Positions 54,590 to 64,000 of a DNA stretch of 64,000 bases are shown piece after piece (within the stretch, counting starts at the first letter, position 1; the number at the start of each line of letters is the position of its first letter). The stretch comes from Stenopsyche tienmushanensis (lineage: Eukaryota; Arthropoda; Insecta; Trichoptera; Stenopsychidae): positions 682,001 to 746,000 of the forward strand of contig WACJ01000528.1 in the NCBI GenBank assembly GCA_008973525.1, given 5' to 3'. The notes under the pieces were generated by a model, which saw only the letters and a program-made list of their open reading frames with translations, did no database searches and was not told the DNA's origin. The position numbers were made by a program, and so were the translations under genes.

Positions 54590-55970
54590 TAGAACATAGG
54601 GCCCGTGTGTAAAACGTGTCAAAAGATCCCCCTAGCCCCAAAAAAAAAAAAATATGTTGATCCATGCGCCAAACAACCTGTGTATATTTGTAGTTCTTAT
54701 AAATCTATAAATTAGTCCAAAAACGCCCTTTGATACGTTCATTAGGGTGGCCCGCCGGGTGATCTTTCACAAATAAACCTCTAAGTATATATGCACTTCA
54801 ATTCAAAATTAAACGTACGAGCAAATGATTTTTGATCCAGATGGTGGCTGCAAAACGATGATGATTATCAAAATACACAGCGCTCAAATTTCAACATAAT
54901 GCCATCTATTGTGCAAATTTTTATACTGTTAAAACATTAATTGCAGATTTCTGTTTGGCCTAATAATTCATTTACAAAAATATTATCAAATATGCAATAT
55001 AAAAAGTTTGAAATACGATAAAAATGTATTCAAGATATGCTTAAAAAACTAAAAGGAGCACTCAATTTGAGAGGATTGGCTTTTAAAGTGTTAATGGATT
55101 TCATATAAAAATACGTTTTGATTCTGATTTATGCTTTTTTAGATGTAATTAACATGAACGAATGAATACGTATATGGAGCACATGTAATAGCGTTCTGAT
55201 AAAAAATGCTTTAAAAACTCAAAGAAAATATCGAGGTTGCCTGACTGAACTATATTCGCAATAAATAATCTTTAATTATTGAAACGCATGGAAAATTTAA
55301 AATCAATGTTGGTATTATTGTACTTTATCTAATTTTTTGATATTTTATAGATTATTAATTTGCCTATATTTGAATTCAAAATTAGCATCTTATCGTTCTG
55401 ACTACAAGCAACAATCTTTTTTGTGATATTTATAATCATCCTGCCGTAATTTTGATATATGAAAATGAACCGCACGATTCTTTTCTCGTGTTATTTTATT
55501 GCTATGCAATTCTCTACCTGCAAAAATACAATGTATACGATAACAAGTAATACGGCATAGATAAGGCAATAAAGATTGTCATAAAAATAAGCAGCGATAA
55601 GAGTGTTATTAAATTTAAAATTTTGAGCCATTCCATTGCTATCTCTTTTGTTGAGTCAAAAACGGATTCGTTGTTATCAAGTAGGGAATTTCTATTTCAT
55701 TGACCTATCCCAAGTGAAAATGTGTTGCTCGTGTAAAATGCACTTTTATTCGTTGTGGTCAGAATCGACACATATCGCAATTGTAGTATATTTCTCATTC
55801 GTTATGGCAAGAATCGCATAATTACCATGGACGAACGTAAACTATTGGTATTTTCTAACTATGCTATGAACAATGGGCAAGAGTGATATTATGTTATAGT
55901 ACAGGGAGGCAGCGACATTATTTGTATGATTATTTTGATACTTTTATGTGAACTAAACGACAGTTCATCG

Positions 55971-56120
55971 CGATAATGTTGTTGCCGATATTTATAACAG
56001 TTTTTGAGATCTCCGCATAGTTGAAAGCTTGGTAGACTGTAATTTTCCTGATTTACACTGTATAAATAGCGACTGAAACCAAAATAACCCTTGTAGAATG
56101 TAGATGGATGCAAAATTTCG
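55971..56120. repeat. dispersed repeat, internally deleted copy
   Basis: Shorter relative of 45749..46136, with the two outer segments directly joined. It is followed by a 16-17-bp A run at about 56127. Confidence 0.55.
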
Positions 56121-56194
56121 TCGCAAAAAAAAAAAAAAAAATTGAGCAATCAAGCTTGATTATGCCAAATGAGTTAATGACGATTATAATCTTA

Positions 56195-56490
56195 TACATA
56201 AAAATGAATTGGGTTTTGTTCGTTCGAAATGCGCTGCCATACCGTTCATCAGATTGCGATAAAACTTCGTCCACTTATTGCTAAAGATTCCGCGAGTAAC
56301 ATAGGTATGGTTTAATATATAAAAATCAATGTTTGTTTGTCCGTATTTAATGCGCTGCCATACCGTTCGTTCGATTGCGATAAAGCTTTGTCAACTTATT
56401 GTTTGCACTTTCTCAAATAATGCAGGTATAGTACAATTAACTTACAGTAAATATTATATATAAAAATCAATGTTTGTATATTTGTTCATG
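56195..56490. repeat. tandem 120-140-bp units
   Basis: Successive units share TGCGCTGCCATACCGTTC (at 56230 and 56351), GATTGCGATAAA(A/G)CTT and ATATAAAAATCAATGTTTGT (at 56316 and 56459). There are two to two and a half copies. The motif resembles units found in insect Helitron-type or related dispersed repeats, but the class is not settled. Confidence 0.6.
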
Positions 56491-56709
56491 TTTATAATAA
56501 AACTAACAAAATAAAATAAATATAATTTATACTTTTCCCTTATATATCATTCAATTTCAATAAATGTATTCATTATCGGAAAGAAAATAAATTTCTTTCT
56601 TTCTATCATTACAAGATAACTTTTTTAAATTTCAAACGATATTTTTAGAATTATTACTTCTATGGCAGCAATGCGCCTGATACCACCTAGTATATGAATA
56701 AAATAGTTA

Positions 56710-57284
56710 CAGTGCACTCTCTATTATCTGGGTGCGGATTATCCGTGCCTGAAAAATATTTTTGTTTTTCTTCTTAGATGATTGTCAGACGCACACAACA
56801 CAATGAACATAATACTAAAAAATATGTAGATACATACTCGGATAATGAAGCAATTCCCGAACAAAGAAACAAAACTCATCAAAGCGATAAGGATGATGCC
56901 TGTGTCTTAACTACCAAAACAAAGGCCTGTTCTCTTGTCTTAATTATCTTGATTCTCAAAACAACCGGACAATGAAGTTTAAAGGCCGATCCACACTATG
57001 GTACCGTTGACGGTTCGATCTCGCTCCGATCCCGGTCCGATTAAATATTCTTACACAAGAAACAGGGAAGGGAATGATCCGATAGTGTGAATACTCTGAT
57101 TGTTTCTTGTGTAAGAATATTTGATCAGACCGAGACCGGAGCGAGATCGAACCGTCAACGGCACCATAGTGTGGATCGGGCCTTATGCTGAAACATTGCT
57201 AGATTACACTGAACAAAGAGGATTTGAATATAATGATTTACTAATAACTTTAAGAAAAAATCGAAGTGATTAGAGAGTATACTG
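56710..57284 (+). mobile_element. pogo/Tigger-like element remnant
   Basis: TA-CAGTGCACTCTCTATTATC at the left and TAGAGAGTATACTG-TA at the right form inverted repeats with TA target duplication. The left subterminal sequence GGTGCGGATTATCCGTGCC fits the Tigger pattern. The interior keeps short jerky/pogo-like coding shreds (PEQRNKTHQSD near 56845; AETLLDYTEQRGFEYND near 57188..57240). A foldback MITE interrupts it. Confidence 0.75.
56982..57182. mobile_element. foldback MITE with about 80-bp arms, Harbinger-like (TTA TSD)
   Basis: Two arms of about 80 bp, starting AAGGCCGATCCACACTATGG and GGCCCGATCCACACTATGG (reverse complement of the other end), are nearly perfect inverse copies around a short loop. 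TTA lies immediately on both sides (56979..56981 and 57183..57185), the 3-bp target type of PIF/Harbinger. Removing it joins AAGTTTATGCTG in the pogo-like remnant. The RNA would form a long hairpin. Confidence 0.85.
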
Positions 57285-59024
57285 TACTTCTAAACTTGAT
57301 TTTCATTCAAATATAAAAACCTTCACTGAAATGATTCCGCTGAATCATTCACTGTGTGAATGCACTGCTCTAAAACATTATGCGTAATACTGCGCAGTCA
57401 ATGCCGAGATGAAAGCATACGTTTATAATCATCAATTTTTGTCCTATCTTTATGCAAACGTCAATAAATTTCAACATATCACATTCAAAGAATATTCTCA
57501 TTCGGAAGAGTGCTAAAATCAAAGTTCGCAAAGCATAGCACATATTCGACCGTCCGATTGGCCATTTCCATGTATTATTCCGAGTTGCATGTAAGTTGGC
57601 AAAAAATGTCAAAGATAACGTTGGCACTGTTTACGTACAAACTACCATAGATTAAGCACACAAATATATTTCTATACTATTTAAAAACGACGATGGCATG
57701 TGTTAGTAATTAAGATGCCCTATCTTATCAATTGCACAAATGAACCGGGATTATAAAATAAACGTGAATATTTAGATCGAAGAACTATTTTCCAGCGCAG
57801 TAATTCAGAACGATATTGCATTACATAAACGCATCACATCTCGAAATACATTGATTTTCGATGCGTTTACTGCGTGTTTCTGAGCGAAATCAGTCCGAAT
57901 TCTATGGCGAAGATTGTAATCGATCGTTCCTTGAATGAACTCGATTGTATGTTTGTTTTTTGATGCGTTTAATTCGGCTGAAGTTATACCAATCGTTCAA
58001 TAGAGATACTCATCAAAAGTAGATTCCTTCGAGAATAAGCAAAAATTCGCGGGAGCAAATTATAACTGAATACCATGTAAATTGCTAGCTCATTTTTTCA
58101 ATATTCAATAAGAACAATGTTTTTATTAAACTGGATGCAATCACATGAATAATCAGCCAAGATGTATCATATCCAATGATCAATTATGTAATAATATATA
58201 CAAATACTATTTAAAAATAAGTAATAAATCAATGATCCTTCGTATAACACGATAATAACACATTTGATGCAATTATAATGCAATGAACTCATGCTCTATT
58301 TATTCAACAAATCTGTTTTTTGCAACTACGCTTAAACCTTTTTTTGTGCGGTAGATGCGCTATGACTTACATAGAAAAAGTGAAGATGCGTTCCGTGGAT
58401 TTTAAAAACTGCATAACTTTGAAACAGCTATATAAAATATACCCAAAATTGCACAAAAAAAGTTAATAAAAAAATCCGGAAAACAATAAGGCAATTAAAA
58501 AATAACATTTTTGGTAACATTTTAAGGATGTTTTGCATCATTGATAAAAATTTAAGGATGTCTGGGATCTGGCATCTCTAATGCCAGACAACCACTAGAT
58601 AAATAATAGTTCTTTTAATTACAAATTATCATCGCAGTATGATAATTTTTGTTGCGATTTTCGATATGACTCAAAATGGCTCTCTTTGGAAAGTATGCGC
58701 AGTCTATATCATCATTGTTCTGTGGGAGGTTTTTTTCTTTCAAACAATATAATTCTTAATTAGCAAAGATGCCGCTATAGACCTTAAAAAAAGATATTTT
58801 CAAAATATGGCGACACTTTATTTTTTTTAAATATGTAGTTAAAAATTGAATTTTGACTTAAATCTGGTAGGAACAATAGAAAGTTATATAGAAAAGTTTC
58901 CTACCCAGCTTGAAGTAAATCGGTTAATTAGAACTTGAGATCTCATGTCAACCTTGTTATAAAAAATAGTTTCGAGAAAAACGCGTTTAAAGGGCGCGGT
59001 TGTAATTCAGCGATAGCAGATGCA

Positions 59025-59424
59025 ACATGATTAAGGGGCAATGGCTGTCTAATCTATGTATAAATATATACAGTACATTTATGTTTTACAAATTGTTATA
59101 TTAACCTTTCCCTACCGGTGATGTATTTACTACACTACGACTCTAATAATGGGAATATCGATATGAAATATAATAGATACGGGGCTCAGAATGTTTGTAT
59201 TCCTCCGTAATATAATGACGAATCACATCAAAGTATTATAGTATATAAGTATTCATCTGCAGCGACGAAAATAAATCATTTGTCGGGAAATCGGGAATTT
59301 TGCGAGTTTTAGTTCGTGTCTCAGCAAAAAGGAATTTTTTCAGTCACATTGATGGTGTTATACGAAAATGGGAACTCACGCGGTCATCAACTCGAACTAG
59401 CATTTAAATATCTGATGACGAATT
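59025..59424 (+). mobile_element. hAT-like family copy 4 (truncated at both ends)
   Basis: The copy starts within GGGCAATGGCTGTCTAATC and runs co-linearly with copy 1 through the GATACGGGG and CATCTGCAGCGACGAAA landmarks. It ends after the coding segment for HQLELAFKYLMT. The CCCGGGAT terminus is missing. It stops within a few bases of where copy 1 stops. Confidence 0.75.
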
Positions 59425-61818
59425 TTTTCCAGATTTCGATTATTAACCTTGATGGATAATTTTCTATTTTATCCAAAATATCTGGATGCATACTCTTTGT
59501 GAAATTAAAAAAAAAGTTTTAATAAAACCGCATAACTTCGAAATCGCATAAAAAGATGTTTGAATGTATTTGCTTCTGGCCAAGACATTTCTATAAATTT
59601 AGTTTATATGAAGCTAAACAGCTGTGAATCTTTTATATTTTACACTTCTTTCAACAAAAGATCTTCAATTAACAAATATAGTGCCAATTATTCAGCCAAA
59701 TCTATGACTTTTTTATGGTAAGTTTGGAACTATTCTACATGATATTTCTGACATTTTTACTTCCTCAAGTCTCTTCTTCCACTAGCAATCATTGAATATC
59801 ATCGACATTCATACATAGTTACTACCATTAATTAACATAAAAGTAATAAATTATATTATTGCATCTAATCTGATAACATCATTCGATTAGATTTACAAAT
59901 ATGAAGTTATTCGCTTTTTCAAATTCAAATTCCATTGAAACGATTCCCTGATTTAGCACTCAAGGTTGTATTAGAATTTTGTTGAAATGCCGTATTATAT
60001 TTGGCACGTTATAATTTAAATAAATATGTTTTTAGATCAAACTTACAAATTATAATTGATTGAATTCACCATACCGTTCCAAGTATATTAAAAGAAAAAA
60101 ATCGATGTTGACAAATTTGACCCCACAGCAGACCGATGCTCGTTCTTCGATACGATTATACAAAATATTTCGATAATATGTAAAAACTCAAAATTAATTG
60201 CTTTCTTTTGGCGATATGCAATTCCACAAATAAAATAATCGAGATTGAAAATGTTTCTTTGTCATGCTCCCACAATTTGCGATGCGATAATTAATCGAGC
60301 GATATGTCCATAGCAGCAATGTTATAAATTAAGAGTTTATCGTGTTTATGTATATTATGTAAATTTCATCATCTGCCTATCTTCCGATGATTGCTTAGTT
60401 ATGTTTTATTTTTTTATTATTGATAATTTATGAGAAGTCTTAATAAAATGTAGAATTTATGTCGATAGGCTGCTCACATTGACAAGCGTGATATTGCAAA
60501 TTATAAAGAAACTCCGTTTTGATGTTTTTGAACGTAGCACGTTAAATTTCACGCTAATTCATTTGAATTTATCGAAACATCAAAACCATGAAAGTATTCG
60601 AACCTTTCATGATATTCAAAGACAAATTGCATGAGATGTGGTGTTAAGGCATCCGAGCATCCTATGCAGAAGACTATCAAGTGTATTGTGCTTGAAACAA
60701 AGAAGCATAATCGTAAACGGAAAATACGGAAATATCAAAATATTGAAAATGTAAAGCTTTTGATGGATGAATGCCATCAAGGATGTTAGCGTTCGTTTGT
60801 ATGCGATTTTAAATAAAGCCTTTGTCTTTCATGTTTTTTTTTTTGCAACACAGCCGATTCGTTTGTTGATCAAGCGATTTGATCATACAAGCTTAAATCA
60901 TATTAATCTTTTAAAATGTTTCGCAATCAACACTGATAACCTTAAATCTCACACATTTAAAATAATTTAAAATTTCAATCTCAAGATTCACATAATCGAT
61001 ATTCGCCATATGAAGTTTTCGTTTGGATCTGAGCCTAACTTAATTCCACGATGTTGACATCTGCAATATAATACTCCTGACCTAGAATCGCCTTATTTAC
61101 CAGCAGAGTAGAACAACAGCATCCCCCACAAATAGGGGTCCTCTCCCACGGAACAACGGGCGATCCGTCTGTATTCAACGCAAACGCGATAATATATTTT
61201 CATACTTAATTCAAAATTAAAATCGACGATCCAATTCGTCAACGTGCGAGAACATTGGAAAAATGCAAAATATCATCGTCAATGATCGACAATGCATTTT
61301 GAAGAAACATCGTATTATATATCGTTAAAATATATTTTTAGCACACTCATTCGAAAGGATTTAATAAATCCATATTTGAAATTTTACTAAAACCGGTCTC
61401 GATCGAACAATGGTGAGCGAGTTTCTGTTAGCCCTGTACGGTCTGCATCAACAGGTCGTCTGGGGTGGCACCGCGTTACAGAAATTCACCCAGATTACGA
61501 ACGAAACCAGATCAAACGAGAGTTCCGCCAATTCTCATTTATCGAAAAAATCAACGAGTTAAAATTCCCGATTAATCGCGCTGAAAATGCAACAGAGTGG
61601 AGAACGCCAAACATGTGGAAACACGCAAGCCCGCTTTTCGGAAATATCAATGAGTCGCAACTGAGTGCACATTCTCAACGAAGAATTGCAGTCTGTGCGA
61701 TAGCGATCGGCCGCGAAAAATGTTCGAAAACGATCGCGTTCGAGTCTATGTTATTTCCCGCCAATAATGTGTGCGATCGTTTCGGAATATGAATGATGTA
61801 AACGTTGTTGAGACTCAC

Positions 61819-62302
61819 CGGGTTGAGGAGGCGGCGGAACGGGGTGCAAGTGCGGCAGGGGCGGCGGGGCCGCCGTCAGCATCGGCTTGAGGGCGGGCGG
61901 CGACAGCATGGCGGGAGGAGAGGCCGGAGACGGGGAAGGGCCGTCGGGCGGCGAGGACGGCGCGGGCGACGGCGCCCCGCGGATCGGTCGCGCCCCCGGC
62001 GAGGGCGTCGAGTCTCCCGGCGGGGGCGCCGAGGAGCTCGAGCAGCCGGAGGCCCTGGCGCGGGCCTCGTCCTGGGCCTGCGCTCGCCGGAGGGCCGTCT
62101 GCAGGGCCATCACCCGCTGCCGTTCGGCCGTGAGGCGACACTTGTCGCAGTTGCAGTAGCGGTACTTGCAGTACCTCTTGTGGCCCTTGAGGGCGATCTT
62201 GAGGCGATGGTTGCGGCAGCGGGCGCAGTTGGGCGGGGTGCGCGGGCCCGCTCCGCCGCCGCCCTCGCGCCACCCGGCCCCCGCCGCCCCGGAGGGCACC
62301 AT
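61819..62302 (-). CDS. dsx: doublesex first coding exon, DM (OD1) DNA-binding domain
   Basis: This exon encodes the N-terminal part of the sex-differentiation transcription factor Doublesex, a nuclear DNA-binding protein. Numbered from the ATG at 62302, the DM domain runs from about residue 20 to 85. It contains [20 protein letters not shown] and the recognition-helix segment [20 protein letters not shown]. All eight zinc ligands are present: C26, C29, H41, C45 and H32, C50, C52, C55. A Pro/Ser-rich low-complexity linker fills residues 90-161. The exon ends at a consensus donor (CCCG, then GTGAGT) in phase 1. The same frame stays open upstream to a TAG near 62422..62500 but has no ATG before 62302. 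A GTG at 62389 is in frame, so I chose the ATG at 62302 (purine at -3, G at +4). An N-terminal extension from an unseen upstream exon remains possible. Base composition is very GC-rich against an AT-rich intron. Confidence 0.93.
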
Positions 62303-62312
62303 CCCTCCGCCC

Positions 62313-62321
62313 TCACTGCAT
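62313..62321 (-). promoter_or_regulatory. minimal upstream ORF 2 (ATG CAG TGA)
   Basis: A two-codon ORF (Met-Gln-stop) lies 11 nt upstream of the proposed dsx start at 62302. Together with upstream ORF 1 it makes a leader that could restrain translation, but no function is shown. Confidence 0.45.
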
Positions 62322-62385
62322 GGCGTCTCCACCGCTCCCGGCGAGAGCTCGGCCTTCAGCCGGACGTCGTCGGAGCTCGGCTCGG

Positions 62386-62427
62386 TCACCGTCGCGAACG
62401 TCGCGGCCGATCGGCCCGGTATCGCAT
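62386..62427 (-). promoter_or_regulatory. upstream ORF 1 in the presumed doublesex leader
   Basis: An ATG at 62425..62427 opens a 13-codon arginine-rich frame ([13 protein letters not shown]) that ends in TGA at 62386..62388. It is out of frame with dsx and lies between the TATA box and the main ATG. It would be the first ATG met by a scanning ribosome if transcription starts near 62458. Confidence 0.5.
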
Positions 62428-62480
62428 CGGAGTCCCCGCGGGAGGGCGGAATCGCACTCGTTCGCCTCAGTGTCGCGCTC

Positions 62481-62488
62481 TATTTATA
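62481..62488 (-). promoter_or_regulatory. TATA box of the doublesex promoter
   Basis: On the minus strand the sequence TATAAATA followed by GAGCGCG sits in otherwise GC-rich DNA, about 180 bp upstream of the likely start codon. It is the only AT-rich octamer in the island and faces dsx. By the usual spacing, transcription would begin near 62455..62462. This is a sequence-based inference; no initiator was assigned. Confidence 0.55.
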
Positions 62489-62491
62489 AAT

Positions 62492-63075
62492 CTGCACATA
62501 ATCGTCGCGGACGAGGTTATAATTACGGCGGCGGTGGCGCGGACCGGCGAGAGGAGTCCAGTTTTTATTCGGGGATCCGCCGGTTCGTCGACCGGTCCGC
62601 GGATCGGTCGCGCTTCGTCGTCGAGTTTGGGCGCGCACTTTCAAAGTCCGGGCGGAAGTTCGCGGATGCGGACGGAGCCGCACCGTCCTCAGTCTTCGGC
62701 GCGACGCCGAGGAGTCGTCGGGGAGTCGCCGAGGAGTCGCCGGGGAGTCGCCGGAGAGTCGTCGGAGAGTCGGCGCGGAGACGGCGACGCGGTCCGCGGG
62801 TGCACCGCGCGACGGCCGACGGAGCGCGAGCCGGTTATCGGTTACGGCCGAGCGCGACGATATCGCGAGGTCATCGCGCAGACACGAAGGGCGGAAAAGA
62901 GTCAGGAACGTCGTCCGAACTCGCGGAACGTCGAAGAGAACGAAGACCGGACGGAAGAGCGAGCGCGCCGATCGCGACCGCACGGACCAGAAGCGCAGCG
63001 CGACTGACGGGAGCGCGGCGACGGCTCCACTCGATGCACCGAGCTGCACTGCAAACTGCAAACTGCAACACACTC
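62492..63075. promoter_or_regulatory. CpG-dense GC-rich promoter-proximal region upstream of doublesex
   Basis: This is a block of very GC-rich, CpG-dense sequence immediately upstream of the TATA box, with sharp AT-rich boundaries. The long open frames on both strands here follow from the scarcity of A/T-rich stop codons and show no recognisable protein motif. The region also contains the 11-bp tandem repeat. I read it as a promoter island, possibly including an upstream non-coding exon. Confidence 0.5.
62711..62776. repeat. six-unit 11-bp tandem repeat
   Basis: Six consecutive 11-bp units of the form (G/A)GAGTCG(C/T/G)CG(G/A/C) run without gaps in the GC-rich region upstream of dsx. Units 3 and 4 are identical and the others differ by one to three bases. 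It could be a simple minisatellite or a cluster of binding sites. Confidence 0.8.
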
Positions 63076-64000
63076 ACAACACTCACAACACCGCGCGCCG
63101 CTTATGATTGCACTCTTATGTCACCGATTATCACTCTTCGTCACCGTCACCCCCGCGACCTTACACCCCTCGCTTCTTATCTATTTCACCTCAAATTCTA
63201 TATTTCAAATGCATACCAAAAATACAATACAACCCAAGCTTTTATACCTGTAACTATTGGATTTTATCAATTTTGAATGAGCAAATTATCGACGAACGAA
63301 TCATGCTCTATCTAATCGTGACCCAAGCGAGTCTTCCCTTTCTCGCAGTCACTCTGTGCTCCGAAATTTTTATCACATTTTCTTTGCTCGTTGACAAGTT
63401 TTATAATTAGATTTCCGCGCTCCGATTTGGATTTTGTTCGATAACTCCTCCTTCCTGCTCGTTATCAGCCACCGTTGGTGCACTACCGCTTTATATTATC
63501 GACCGAATACAAAACAATAACAACTGAGCACCCACAATGATAACATTTAATCTAACTGATTCAATTTTATAAATATTTATATAAAAAAATATTATCATAT
63601 AAATCTTATTGGATTCCAACTAGAGACCGGATCGTAAATATCAAACTTGATCGGATATCGAACATTTGAGAGGCACTGTTCAATTTTGAAATATTAATGA
63701 AAATAATACTCAACAAATTAATATAATGCAGTTGGTCAAGTAATTTTGGTCCAGCGTGGTCTGCCATCGAGTGAAGTTTACAACTCAGAGCGAGACCGCC
63801 GAAGAACGATTCTACTGGGGGAAGAGAGGAGCGCATCGTTGCAATGCCATGCGATTTTGTCCGCCACACGCTACTCAGAGATACTCAACATTGCAAAAAT
63901 GAGCCTTCAAATAGTAATTGAATTTTTAAATGAAACTTCCGTAAGTGCGGTAGGGCAAATTAGGCCGAAAAAGACGAAAAGCGAAACTCCCAGGGCGGCA
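63076..64000. other. AT-rich DNA upstream of doublesex; no gene recognised
   Basis: Sequence composition switches back to AT-rich after about 63090. The open frames here (for example 63606..63869 minus) match nothing I recognise. The last 50 bases are richer in G and could begin another feature outside the window. Confidence 0.5.

Larger units (their letters stand above)
7447..61818 (-). other. giant doublesex intron (about 54 kb)
   Basis: The donor GTGAGT at 61813..61818 and the acceptor TTTTCAG at 7447 are phase-compatible, so this whole span can be a single intron. It holds the transposon copies listed separately. Between them lies AT-rich sequence with no convincing host exon, tRNA or other gene. 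Stretches in which I see nothing supportable include 7447..9652, 10559..19689, 20263..21689, 22442..23700, 27225..29159, 30071..34089, 34331..36040, 36131..37757, 39467..41492, 46137..47119, 47829..49316, 51974..53903, 54590..55970, 57285..58900 and 59570..61818. A small unseen coding exon cannot be ruled out. Confidence 0.75.

Noticed and set aside
5614..62302. Assignment of the species to Lepidoptera
   Set aside because: The DM domain reads [17 protein letters not shown] and the female tail stops at TRQYG. From memory, moths have [17 protein letters not shown] and a longer female tail. The order is left open.
61805..63276. Long open frames on the plus strand and other minus frames in the GC island (for example 61805..63007 and 62320..63276)
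   Set aside because: They overlap the dsx exon antisense or follow from the lack of AT-rich stops. The translations are Arg/Gly/Pro-rich low complexity with no motif.

Overview
The window is nuclear DNA of an insect. It is strongly AT-rich and almost free of long reading frames. The one host gene I can support is the sex-determination gene doublesex (dsx), on the minus strand and spread over almost the whole window. Three coding pieces are visible: a GC-rich first coding exon with the DM (zinc-module, OD1) DNA-binding domain (61819..62302), a 141-nt exon with the start of the OD2 dimerisation domain (7306..7446), and a female-type terminal exon ending at a stop codon (5614..5705). Splice sites and phases agree: 484 + 141 + 92 nt gives an uninterrupted 238-residue female-type protein if translation starts at the ATG at 62302. 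The intron between the first two exons would be about 54 kb. The DM domain and the short female tail (ending TRQYG, then stop) look like a non-lepidopteran insect dsx. I cannot fix the order; beetle, hymenopteran or another group all remain possible.

Right end (61.8-64 kb): a CpG-dense, GC-rich island holds the first coding exon, a TATA box (62481..62488), a presumed leader with two tiny upstream ORFs, and an 11-bp tandem repeat. AT-rich upstream DNA follows to the window end. Left end (1-5.6 kb): AT-rich DNA 3' of the female stop, presumably 3' UTR and/or the intron toward a male exon that I could not identify.

Middle (7.4-61.8 kb): the giant dsx intron is a graveyard of DNA transposons and some retroelement debris. 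Several are delimited by terminal inverted repeats and target-site duplications: hAT elements (9653..9887; 10238..10558 with a perfect 8-bp duplication; a four-copy family with an AATCCCGGGATT terminus); a piggyBac-like TTAA family in four copies (two exactly 752 bp) plus a separate 602-bp TTAA element; two mariner-type remnants; and a pogo/Tigger-like remnant. Three nested insertions can be dated relative to each other: a hAT MITE inside a non-LTR reverse transcriptase, which is itself inside a piggyBac-like element; and a Harbinger-like foldback MITE inside the pogo-like element. An uncharacterised repeat carrying a 120-codon frame (29411..29773) occurs in at least two copies.

No tRNA, rRNA, CRISPR or second host gene was found. 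The AT-rich stretches between the listed elements show nothing I can support.
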